From the NCBI GenBank assembly GCA_031216445.1, contig CM062206.1:4782001-4846000 (forward strand): DNA of 64,000 nt, written 5' to 3'. This document shows positions 1 to 10,439 of this stretch, piece by piece (positions within the stretch are counted from its first letter, which is position 1; each line of letters opens with the position of its first letter). The notes beneath the pieces were generated by a model that did no database searches, was not told the DNA's origin, and was given only the letters and a program-made list of their open reading frames with translations. The position numbers and the translations under genes were made by a program. This stretch comes from Lateolabrax maculatus (Eukaryota; Chordata; Actinopteri; Acropomatiformes; Lateolabracidae).

Positions 1-2404
1 ACTTCAGTGTGTAATTTCACCGCAAACAATGAAAGACTTTACTAGGACATTTATATTCAGCTACCCAGACAAGCTGTTTACACACTACATCACATGAGAC
101 AAGGTCACAACAACTTTTGCTGCTCTGCCATCTTTGCAGGATTTACATTTCTGGATGTCAGCTTTAATGCATTAATAATATATCACCCTGAACAAAGGCC
201 ACCCTTTGGAATTAGTACTTTTTTCTCAATACCTGCAATGCATTTTTCTGCTGATAATAAATAATGCTAAACACGAATGCTAACTTGAAGAGATGACTTT
301 TACTTCCTCCATATGCTATATGGCAGAATAATAATTTTCATTCGAGAGAAAAGTTAGGCTTGTCTGAGTGTGTCTGAGTGGACTGACTACGTAGCTGCTT
401 GTAAAGGCTTGTTTGTCAGTTTGGAGTGCAGCACTTGACCTGCAGAACTTTACACACTGTTTTCACAGCGGCCTAATTTCACTGAGAGGGTCTGAATTTG
501 GGGACATGGGGAAACTGTCAGGAAAGGTCAAGATACTAATGTGTCTGTGAGTGTCTTTGCATATATTGTTGCATACATGTATTGGTCAAAAGTTGTCTTT
601 TGTCTGTGTGTATGCTATTATGTAAGAATTTGTATACACACGTGTGTGTAAAGAAAGTAAGTTCCTCCGCAGAGCACTCTGGGAACTAGAGGGGTCTTTC
701 TAACACAAACACACAGAGGCATGGACCCCACTGATGCATTAATGCGGGTGCAGAGGGGTTAAAACAACAGCCGCGTGAATGCCCGGCACGGACACGAGAA
801 AATAGCCTACAAAGCCCCATCGACTCCAACTCTCAGAGGCCGAAGCACACTGTTTACGACAGCATGAAAAGACACCACACTCTGGCTCAGATTTCACAGC
901 CACAGACTATTTCTGACCATGCTTTGACTGATACTGTGTGGACAGGTTTTTGCTAATGCTTTTTTATAGATTGTATACACTTTTAATAGTTATTTGATGG
1001 TGATTTTGTCATTTAAAACAATAAAATTGCAAATATGTTTATGTAATCACAGATGTGAACTTTACTTGTCCAATATTGAAACCCTTTTGGGAAGAAGTTG
1101 AAAAAATCCTTGAAGTAAATGTTTGACTTTAAAGAACCTCTAAAATTAGAAAATATTTTAATTGTATTAATTTACTGGGAATAATCAAATTGGCCGACAT
1201 CCATCTCTTCCTCTCTCAGCCATGAAGCAGGTGACAAGGACATGGAAAATATAAATATAAAAATGTGCAATTGGCTGGACAGAAATGTAATAATTGTCTG
1301 AAGATGAGAAAAGAAACATTTAATTAAAGTTAAAAGAAAAAGTAGATGTGAATGAAATAACTGGCCTTTCTGTGACTGTCAAATTACCTGAAATCAAGTG
1401 TTGTCTTGTTTCAAGCCAAAACTCAATAGGGCTAAGTAAATGAAAAGCTAAATTATACAATCAGTGACAGAAAAGGTGTGCTTAATTCCCTTAGAATTAC
1501 TTTATTGATCGAATCTAAAATAAATGCTTTTGTTAATTGACCATCAGATGCACAGACATTTTTAACAATTAAAAAAAAGTACAAAAAATAAATAAATACA
1601 GTGAAAACAGTTACAGTGAATGGTGTTTTTGTAAATTAAGAGTGCAAATAAAAGAGAATAACACTATCAGACTTCTCATGTTAAACTTCTTCAGTTTATA
1701 TTGTGCAGTCACTATGCCGAGTTCATTCCAAACATTTTTCATAATATATATATATTTGTTTTTTAAGACTGTACACAAGGTTGAATTACGTTTTTTCTGT
1801 CTATAATATGTGACCACAACCAAGCCAAGTGGATCCGCTTGTGGCTTGTTAGCTTCATTAAGAGGCTTTATCGACTCACTTGAGGAAAGGAGAAGAAAAT
1901 AATGCATCACTTAGTGTATTCCATTCGTGCACAATGCAAATTACACTTGCTGGGAGGCCTCAAGGGGAGGTAAAGTTGCAACTGCAGCATTTTCTGTACA
2001 TAATGATGGCATTTGTCTCTGGGAAAGAAAGAAATGAAGACTTGAAAGTGGGAAGTACAATAAAACTAGCTTCCTTATTAAAGGTTAGGCTAATTTTAAA
2101 TGTCAAACTGCTTAAATGTTGAATTGCTTGCTATTACATTACTCAACTTATGCTATTTTGAAAGGATAGTGGCCAATTTATAATAAGTCCTTCATTAGAA
2201 ATATGATAATTGTTACTTTAACAAATACATAAAGAACAAATACATAATCTTGTGTACTCATTATTGTAAGTGGATAAAGCTCCAGTGTCTTGTGAAAGGC
2301 CATTCAGAAAGGACACAGTGAAGTCACAGGGATCAATCCATTCATCTTTCTTCATTTACTGAATCTGTCTCAGTAATTTGGCCACTTGACTGGTGTAACT
2401 GTCA
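1..2404. other. 3' flank of gask1b, no gene seen
   Basis: AT-rich sequence beyond the gask1b stop codon. Part of it is probably the gask1b 3' UTR, because the gene is read toward lower coordinates. A TTTATT at 1501-1506 reads AATAAA on the minus strand and is a possible distant poly(A) signal. No other open frame here resembles a known protein. Confidence 0.4.
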
Positions 2405-2612
2405 TCACGCATTCATTGTGATGACTTTGATACCATGAGCGTTGACGTAGGTGAGGAGGATCTTGACCCGCCTCTCGATTACATCGATCAGCTTGTCGAT
2501 GCCCTGCCGGCCGCCCTGGCTCTCCCAGTATGTCTGGTCCAGGAACAGAGACTGGAGAAGCTTCTCCCTCAGCCGTCTGCTCTTCATCACCGACACGGCC
2601 TGCTCTGGAAGC
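2405..2612 (-). CDS. gask1b: gask1b coding exon 4 (last) with stop
   Basis: Completes Glu 445, then gives LPEQAVSVMKSRRLREKLL, SLFLDQTYWESQGGRQG and a C-terminus ending NAHGIKVITMNA before the stop at 2407-2405. The human protein ends NAHGVKVLPMNE, so the C-terminus is complete. The acceptor is CTTTCCAG, ending at 2613. Confidence 0.95.
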
Positions 2613-5600
2613 CTGGAAAGTCAAGAAGGAGTACAATCAAATTGGATTTCAGGTACATCAGGCAGAGCTGCTGGCTGGCAGCACAAATAATCTGATTGGT
2701 TCTCAATGGGGGAAGCCATAGTACTCTAAGTACTTTAAGGATAAAGGTGGTATATCAACAGTAAAGTCAAACTTGCCAAAGAAACAAACAGCTGGAATCA
2801 AATCTGTCTCTGCGTCAGCTTTATTTTGGTTGTTTCTTTACAATATACCCATTACAATATTAAGAAGGTAACTGTAACCACAAAGACAAAAGTGCAGTAA
2901 AATACTAAATACTAAAAATGTCCATATATAAGGCATCCTGACATTGTGCCAGTGAGTTTTATACCTTTTTGCTGCACAGGCACCACCCTCGGTTCAGACA
3001 AAAGCAGTAAAATTATCACAGGGAAACTAATTTAACAGTAACATAGCGATAAATTAAGCACCTGCAGATAATGGTTCACTTCACTTGGTCATGGATTTGA
3101 CAAAGAAATGAATAGTTTGTAACCATGGCAGTTAGTTAAACTGCAGTTTCTATGGAACTGGGCCTGTAGGCGTTTCTAACAGTTTCAAGCTCATAAAAGT
3201 AATGATCATGAAGAGATGACCAAATTTCATTTCTGTGTTTTATACTCTATGTAGACCACAGCTTGCCTATTACATTAGCTAACTGGAAATCAGGGAAATC
3301 TCTGCCTCTTGGCAGTTGGAATGACACTTACCCAGTTCGGTACATATTCAGCATCGGTTGCCTCTGAGGATGCTTGTTTAACTTAAACTTCAATTTGAGT
3401 GGTATGAAGGGTTACTTATAATTCTAGCACAAGTACAGGCTGAAAGTTAGTACGAGTGGATAAAAGCTCCAGTCGTACAAATTAAATATCAGAAGAGATC
3501 ATTTACATCCTGATGATCTGTGCAGCTGCTGCTTTTTTTGGGTGTTTTTTTTCACTGAAGTATGACTGTGAGCGAGTGAAATCTCATTTCAACAAGACAT
3601 ATCTCCCGGGTTGAAGCCTGACACTGCAGCCTATGTGCTCAATATGACAGTTGTGAATGAAGAAAACTAAAACTTGTATTTGCTACTTGACTCAGAGATA
3701 CTGTTTCGTGGCTCCCCTCAATGAGTTCTGAGTGGATTTCATGACTGCCTGCAGAGGAGTTCTGCCTCAGAGAAATGTTTGTATAACTAAAATGAGAAAC
3801 CACAAGAGAGAAAGGTGGGACGAGATCATGTGGACTTTGAAGATGACTGGAGAAGGCTGCAAAGTGTTTGTTGACTACGTTTAGGATTTCAAGCAGCTCA
3901 GCTTTTCCAATAAACTGCAATACTGTTTGTTGTACATGTCAGTTTGGAATGTGCCTGGAATAAAACAGTTAGTTTACATTAGTTTATTTAGCTTTGATAA
4001 AAGTCAAAAAGAGTAAAAACCTTCTCAGATCAAAAAAGAATTCAACATAAGCTCAAAAAGATATCAGCTATCAGTGGCGTCCTCAGATGTCTTGCAGCCC
4101 AAGGTCATATGATTGTATGATGACAGGTCAATTTAGACGTGATGTGTTGCCATATCTGATTTGAATGCCAGAAAAGAAGCTACAGTTCTGATGAGGATTA
4201 CAAGGATCCATGTGTGTGGAGGAGACACAAGTACACCAAACCACAGTTTCTTCTCAGTTTCCCCTGTGATATGACTGACTGATTTATTGATCAAAAGATG
4301 GATGGAATGAAAACAAGGGCTTATGCAGTGTGGTTTGGAATTACAGATCCACACAGACCGGTGAGATAAACAGAGAGAACACATTATCATGCCCCCAGAT
4401 TCATATCCGAAACACACATTTAGTATGTTGAACCTGAGCTAAATATTTACTAAAATGTTTGTAACACTGTGGAATAAAGGTCAAGAGACTGTATAAAAGC
4501 TTAAAGTGTGTGTTTAACAATTAAATTATGGTTTACAAAGATCAAAACAAGCTTTGAAAGCTTAAAAAAAAGACATTTTATTGTTTGTAATGACTGCTTC
4601 ATACCAGTGTTTGCAGATTATTGTGTGGGTTTCTGAAGAGGCCTGGCAAAGATTCAGCACACTCCTTTCAGAGATTCAAATCTGCCTTTTCAGTTTAGCA
4701 TCCTGGAATTTTTCAACCATGTTGTTAAGAGGGAAACAATCAGAAACTCTGGAAACAGCTACTAGAAACAACACAAGAAAAGGCTGCTCCACCAAAACAC
4801 AACCAATCATCGCTGTGTTCAGCTAAAAAAATAATCACTAATGAAAGGTCCTGTGGTGGTCCTGACCTCTTAAATGTGTTCTTACCTTTGAACATTTTGG
4901 AAATAGGAAAACATTGATGATCCTGATATTTTTCTCTTATGCACAAGTTAACATCACATCTGTGTATACGAACTGTCATGAATAAGACCATTGTTTATGG
5001 AAATACACATCGCTTGACTTTTTCACGTCAGTTCTTGATATTTTGAAGCACAACAGATAAAATCATATCGAAATGTTATTTGTTTAATATATTAATCTAA
5101 TGAAAACAACCGAATGTGTTTGTCTTTTGGCCTCATCAGTCAGGAATCAGACTTACTCTTTGATTCCTTCCAGGAGCCTGAAGTTCAGGTTGTCTTCGTT
5201 GCGGTCGAAGAACCCCTTGTTGCTGGTGAAGACCAGGTGTCTGGGGTCGTGGGCCCTGTGGATGATGTTTGTCAGCTGTATGTGGTTCTGGTCCGCACAA
5301 TCGGCGTGGTGGCCGAGCTCCACACACACGTCCTCCTGCCTGGGCCTGAATCCACAGCAGCTCTTATCCATACGGTTGTGAATCTGCAAAGGGAAAGTTC
5401 TGATTTCTTCAGAGAATATTTGTAGTTGATGTTTTGAGAATACAATGACAGTTGTGACTTTTATTTATTTATGAGTTTTCAGATCGATATTTAGTCTTTT
5501 TCTTAGAAGTGTTTGATGCCCCTAAATAAGCTTATTCTTCAATATTGCATTGTTCTGTTTGACATTATCACACAGACTACATATTAGTAGTGCCTCTTTG

Positions 5601-8600
5601 GCATGGGTACTGCTCTTTTATTTGATTAGATATGAATTAGACCACTGGACTCCTTAATGGCATGACTGCAGGTAACTTTCTTAAGCCTATCATGCAGCAA
5701 CTCCTCCTTATTATGTAACTCCTGCTTCCTCAAAGACTGGCAACCCATAATCCCAACTAAGCGTCCTTGACTCTGTATATGCTAAACAAACTGACCGGCA
5801 GAGGTTTTAAATGGTGCTACCAAAGATTACTGGAAGTAAAGGCAAGGACGCAGCATCTGAGATGTCACTCATGTTTCAGAGGGGACTTCTGAAGCCAGGA
5901 TTAGGTGCCACTCACAGGCACCTTTCTGAGAAACCTGGGGGTTGGGGCGACTTGGGTCGATGAGCATCCACCAAGGCATGAAGTGTGATGAGCTGAAATA
6001 CCTCCAGGATACCTGTCAATCAAGCCAGCAGGTCCCTACAAATACCCCCCAGTAAGCCATAACAACTTCAAACAAAAAGATGGAAAACCCTGTCAGGAAT
6101 TAATTTGGCAAATTTGGACATTAGGGAAATGTTTTTCACAGAAAAGGAGAAACTTTAATATGACATATTATATGAAACGGATGTTTTGATTATTGTGCCT
6201 CATTTATGGAAGAAAGAGTTGGGGGGGGGGGGGGGGGGTTGATTTCAAAGGATTGAAATCACCACAAGACACCCATAACAAGACGTGAAGTTATCTTTTG
6301 AGACCCTAACTTCAAATATATATATATACTGATACTACACAGCCACAAGGGTCAGTTTGTGACAAGAAAGTATCGTTCTCTGATATGAATAGTTCTGATT
6401 TCTCTGTTGTTCTCTGTCAAACAAAGCAATGTAATAACTTCTTGAGATCAGTTCCCTTATGTCTTTGACAAGATGTTTTATATTCCCTGTGGAATGTGTT
6501 TCTCTTAACAAAGTGAATTTCTCATTATTTATCAATGAGTGTATTTGTAAGGAACTGAAACTTGAAATACACAACTAACAGAAGATAAATAATCAAAACG
6601 GCGGCACTGTGACCTCAACGGCTGATTTAGTAGTTCTAAGGGTATCTAAACTATTAAAAATAAATGTATTTTCCAATTCTTCCCTCTATGTTTGCTCCTC
6701 CATGATCAAGGGAAGAATTAAAGTATCCTCTGGAGATGTGTCCTCAATGCCAAATTCTGATTAGAGATCCAGGCTTCCCACACAGGAAACAAGACATGTA
6801 TTCAGCCAAAGGAAAATACCTCTGAGGCTATTTAACCTATTTTTTCTACAATAACAGCTGCTGAAACATATTGCTGATCTCAGACAAAGTTTTTTGCAGA
6901 AGTCATTTATGAGGCATTTTTGGAATTCAGTAAAGCCTGGGGAGGCAAAGAGAAGCATAGAAGAGTTGCTGACCAGGTTTTTTGCATTCAGAAAAGTGTG
7001 TAATTTCTCAAATCTGTCATAAAGACACACAAAAAAAACAGCTTTTGTTACCTGTAACAAGAAGTCAAACAGAGCGAGTTTACTCCACTCGAAATGATGA
7101 ACTGTGGAGCAGCCGGAGTCAGGCTTCGGGCTGATGTTTTTATGCCAACACCTCTGTTTCAGGGAGCTCTGGTACTCCCCCCATGTTAACTTCACAGCAG
7201 ACCAGCCTGCTGCAAGGCCTTCTGGGTAGAGAGATGCATCCCATGACACCACTGGACAGGGCTGGCCATCTAAAGAGGAGAGGACAAAGAGATTAAATGA
7301 TCAGGTTTCAGCAACTGTTCAGTCTCAGTGAGTTGTTTAAACTATTTTTATCCAGGAAAAGCTTACAGAGCAATGCATGCACTTCATCAGTGGGGCTGTG
7401 ATTGGCATTTAATCAGTCTACGTTGGGTAATGGAGCCGAGACGGGAGAGAGAAAGTCCAGGAATCACAATTTGCCTGCTTCTTAATGTAACACACAGCAT
7501 CCTCAGTGGTTGTATGGGCTGTTAATGGAGTGACGTTTTCATGTTGGTGAAGTAACAAACAACACCAAGCGAGGGTCTGAGGGTCCTGTCCCCCCATGAC
7601 ACTTAACAGGTCAGTACATCAAATGAGGATTTCTTCAGTCCGCCTCATGTGGTCTGGATGACAGTCCCGCTGACCTCCCACCATTAGACCACAACCTCTG
7701 AGCACCTGATTTAATGGATCCTTCATTTAACTCCTCCATGGTGTTCACTCAAGGGTTAACACAACAAATTCAAAAGGGTTGTGCTGTATGATCATTCTGT
7801 AGATTACAGTTATACCTGTGTTGTTATTTAACTGTAATTCATTGTACTGAATTGTAAAGGCTTTACCTCCAAAACCACTTAAATCTGACAAGGCTGCATA
7901 GATCCACTTGTGAGTTCAGGGTACTTCTTACTCATCTTTTCAATCTCTCTATAACGGATGACAGTGCTGTGATGTGGATGATGCCAGTTGCAATTTAGAT
8001 CCTACAGAAGGGATTTCCACTCTGAGCGAGGAAACCAACCAGAAAGTTAGAAAATACCATTTATTTTCCTCTGACATTAGCATCCCCACCGCCCCACTGC
8101 TCTCTCTCTCTCTCTGAATGTAAATCACTCAGTAGGCCACATTTGGCCTAAGTTTTCATACCGTGTAAAACGCTGAACTTTCTGCTTACAGCTGGTAACG
8201 TCCTGTTGAGCCCCAGCACTCTGTCCAGATGGAAAGCGAAGACCTCGGTGGTGTCCACGGGGCTGTTGATCACTCCACACTGCCCTCCACATACATTGCT
8301 CCGTTTTGAGTGTTTTTGGTTGGTCCCTGAAACGCTTGTCTCGCCCTCGAATATCAGAAGTGATGGGGAGTCTCCAGGAAAAACTTCTCTGATGCGCAAA
8401 ACTTTGGCATCCGCAAGGAAGCGCATGGCTCTCACGTCCTGTGGGCTGAACCATGGCGGTGCCCTCTGGCTGTAGATTCGGATAGCGCTAATGTGAGAGT
8501 CTTTTTGTCCATCTGTATGAGAATTATGGATTATATCCAAAGATTTATAATCAACATCCCTGGTTTCCCCCCAGGAGGTCCTGCGTGTAAAGTTGTGCCT

Positions 8601-9050
8601 AATTTGTGCCGCGTCCCGCTCCAAAGTGCCAAGTTTGCTCTGCGTAAAAGCTGAACCAGCCGACTTACTCCTTCTCAGTTTTCTCCTCAGCTTTGGTCTG
8701 ACTGTACCCCGAATGTTTGCTGGTTTCAGGCGCTTAGACTTCAGCGTTATGTACACCACGTTGAACCGTGTCGGCGCCACATAGCTCGCACCGGTCTGCA
8801 GATCCGCAGAATCCGGCAGCGCATCACCAACGTCCAAATTATACAATCCACGGGTGTGTCGGTACTTGTCTTGATCAGTCCTTCTGCCCCGGTGCTGCTG
8901 CGAGTATCCAACTTGGGAAACCACAAGAAACAAGTAGACAACACACACGCTCGCAATTATCAAACTCCTTTTTGAAAGAGGGCACCTCCGAAAGCTGCTG
9001 GTCAGTCTTAGAAAAGGGAAGCACAGCCAGTGAAAGCGAGACTTCCCCAT
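2405..9050 (-). CDS. gask1b: Golgi-associated kinase 1B (FAM198B family), four coding exons
   Basis: Coding exons join as 9050-8162, 7269-7052, 5383-5157 and 2612-2405, giving 1542 nt and 513 residues (human GASK1B is 519). All three introns start GT and end AG, and the phases (1, 0, 2) fit exactly. An in-frame TAA at 9059-9057 lies three codons before the ATG and fixes the start. Residues about 29-47 form one hydrophobic helix after a basic N-terminus, the layout of a type II Golgi membrane protein. Family blocks seen in order are NVVYITLKSK and KPANIRGTV (about 97-117), VFAFHLDRVLGLNRTLP, VKLTWGEYQ, CCGFRPRQED, HDPRHLVF, GFFDRNEDNLNFRLLEGIKE and YWESQGGRQGIDKLIDVI. The FAM198 family is related to secretory-pathway kinases of the FAM20/VLK type; the catalytic role of GASK1B itself is little known. 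The gene is head to head with tmem144, as in human. No frameshift or internal stop is present, so it looks intact. Confidence 0.96.
2613..5156 (-). other. gask1b: gask1b intron 3
   Basis: A 2544-base intron bounded by GTAAGT and CCAG. I see no second gene, no clear transposon coding remnant and no long tandem repeat in it. Confidence 0.85.
5157..5383 (-). CDS. gask1b: gask1b coding exon 3
   Basis: Residues 370-444 plus two bases. It begins IHNRMDKSCCGFRPRQED after the acceptor TTTGCAG and contains HIQLTNIIHRAHDPRHLVF and the strongly conserved GFFDRNEDNLNFRLLEGIK. The donor is GTAAGT at 5156-5151, and the exon ends inside the codon for Glu 445. Confidence 0.95.
5384..7051 (-). other. gask1b: gask1b intron 2, with a G homopolymer
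   Basis: A 1668-base intron (GTAACA to GCAG). It contains an 18-base G run at 6221-6238 on the plus strand, which is a C run in the transcript, and a short AT tract near 6317. No coding exon is recognised. Confidence 0.85.
6221..6238. repeat. poly(G) run of 18
   Basis: An uninterrupted run of 18 G in gask1b intron 2. Such runs are prone to length error in sequencing and could form quadruplex DNA. Confidence 0.95.
7052..7269 (-). CDS. gask1b: gask1b coding exon 2
   Basis: Residues 297-369. The acceptor TTTAG ends at 7270 and the G left from exon 1 completes an Asp codon, giving DGQPCPVVSWDASLY. The exon also encodes VKLTWGEYQSSLKQRCW and HHFEWSKLALFDFLLQ, both close to human GASK1B. It ends CAG before the donor GTAACA at 7051, in phase 0. 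Confidence 0.95.
7270..8161 (-). other. gask1b: gask1b intron 1
   Basis: An 892-base intron (GTATGA to TTTAG). It includes a short CT dinucleotide tract at about 8099-8115. No other feature is recognised. Confidence 0.85.
8162..9050 (-). CDS. gask1b: gask1b coding exon 1
   Basis: Encodes residues 1-296 plus one base of codon 297. It carries the cytosolic tail, the signal anchor (about 29-47), the basic stalk, and the start of the kinase-like part through NRTLPAVSRKFSVLH, with an N-glycosylation sequon NRT. The exon ends in G before the donor GTATGA at 8161-8156. Reading on past the donor gives four more codons and a stop at 8148, which is intron. Confidence 0.95.
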
Positions 9051-10348
9051 TAGAACTTATTGTATAATCATGGTTGAGTGTCTTTTTTTGTTTTGCGCCA
9101 GACTCAGACCAGGAGGAGCGCTCAACTTCCGAAACTCGTTTCGGAAGGGAGGATTTGCGGCCACACAGGGCAGGGGATGGACAGGCTGGGAAACCACCCT
9201 CCAACCCAACCCATGAGGCGACTCGATCTGTCAGTTTTCTTTTCTTCTTTCAGATATATCTATTATATTATCTGGTAAAGCACATAGTAAGTACTGAAGA
9301 GACACAACTTCATGGCCCAAATCAGCCTGCCTACTCTGCGGAAGCAAAGCATAGGATTTCCGTTTACAAACTTTATTAAATGCTCTGCAAAAGCACTTTA
9401 AAGCAGCATACAGCATAAAGTTGTCCCATTGTATTTTGGATAGTTCCCCATGCAAGTCTAAGCCCATGTGAACAGGAATATCAGGGATATCATAGCAGTT
9501 AGTGTTAAAATGTCACCAAAAGTATTGTTTAACGCACGTTCATCTCAATGAGGACACTGTGAACCTTATGGGGATATTATTCGATATAATTTATATACTG
9601 AGGTTAAATGTGAAAGTGATGAATTAGGCGTGTTTTAAGTTGAAGTACTAAGAATATTTGATCCATTATACATCAACGCGTTTCAGGCGACATCTGCTGG
9701 TCCATTTCCTTAATTCTTAATTGGCTGAGTTCAGACTGACCACATCCTGGAGGCACACTACAATAGAATAGAGATGTGTGAGGGGAAACAAACCTCTGCT
9801 CCTCTGGTGGGGACACGCAGGCTGCACGCAGCAGACCATGTACAGGATTTCCTGGCCTGAATAAAAACAGGTTCAAATATAGAACAATTGTCTTGTGGGC
9901 CATAAAGACCACTGATGTCCAGATAAGAGCTGTCCTCCTCAGCACGACAGAAGAATATGTCTTTAAACGTGAGCAACCATATTGGGATCATGTGTTTATT
10001 TTATTGTGTGTGTTGCTTGTTTTTAATTCAGCCCATGTCATATTTTTCCCATACAGACAACAAATAAAACTGCAACCTGTCATTTACTTACAGCCTCTCC
10101 GGAGAGGAAAATGTGTTCATAAGACCACAAATTATTTCAGACAGCAGACACGATGGAAGCATTCATACTGACATGTTTCCCGCCTGTTGCGCAGTATTTG
10201 CGTCTCCTCCGCAGCCATCGTGCGTCAGATGAAGTGATTGGATAATTGGCCGCACCTGCCTGAGCGCCGCCGCAGACTCTCACCGTCTCCTGCGGGCTCC
10301 AACACCGCGGGCCGGCTGCGTCACAGGAAGCCAACACTTGCTTTTAAC
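9051..10348. promoter_or_regulatory. Shared 5' region between head-to-head gask1b and tmem144
   Basis: A 1.3-kb spacer separates the two start codons, which point away from each other, so it must contain the 5' UTRs and promoters of both genes unless an upstream non-coding exon lies elsewhere. The gask1b side (9051-9200) is moderately GC-rich, the centre is AT-rich, and the tmem144 side is CpG-rich. I see no clear TATA box. The head-to-head order matches human, so shared control is possible, but this is inference. Confidence 0.6.
10185..10330 (+). promoter_or_regulatory. tmem144: CpG-rich tmem144 promoter / 5' UTR
   Basis: A short stretch dense in CpG just before the tmem144 start. It holds two inverted CCAAT boxes (ATTGG at 10237-10241 and 10245-10249) and two TGCGTCA sequences (10221-10227 and 10317-10323) resembling CRE half-type sites. 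The transcription start cannot be placed from sequence alone. Confidence 0.5.
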
Positions 10349-10439
10349 ATGCCTGAAGCAAAATCCTCACCTTTGCTTTTATTTGTTTGCACATTATTGA
10401 TGGTGAGCTGTCAGAGCCCTGACCATGCGGCAGAACAAG
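10349..10439 (+). CDS. tmem144: tmem144 coding exon 1 (leader)
   Basis: Encodes MPEAKSSPLLLFVCTLLMVS and ten more residues to AAEQ, then one base of the next codon. The stretch SPLLLFVCTLLMVSC looks like a cleavable signal peptide. Human TMEM144 starts close to its first helix and has no such leader. The donor is GTACAT at 10440. Confidence 0.85.

Noticed and set aside
8125..8475. Other open frames overlapping gask1b exon 1 on both strands
   Set aside because: They are shadows of the GC-rich gask1b exon; only the frame starting at 9050 matches GASK1B and splices correctly to the next exon.
10238..10348. Upstream in-frame ATG giving a 37-residue N-terminal extension of TMEM144
   Set aside because: The extension is Arg- and Pro-rich, comes from the CpG-rich 5' region, and would bury the signal-like leader. 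It cannot be excluded without 5' transcript data.
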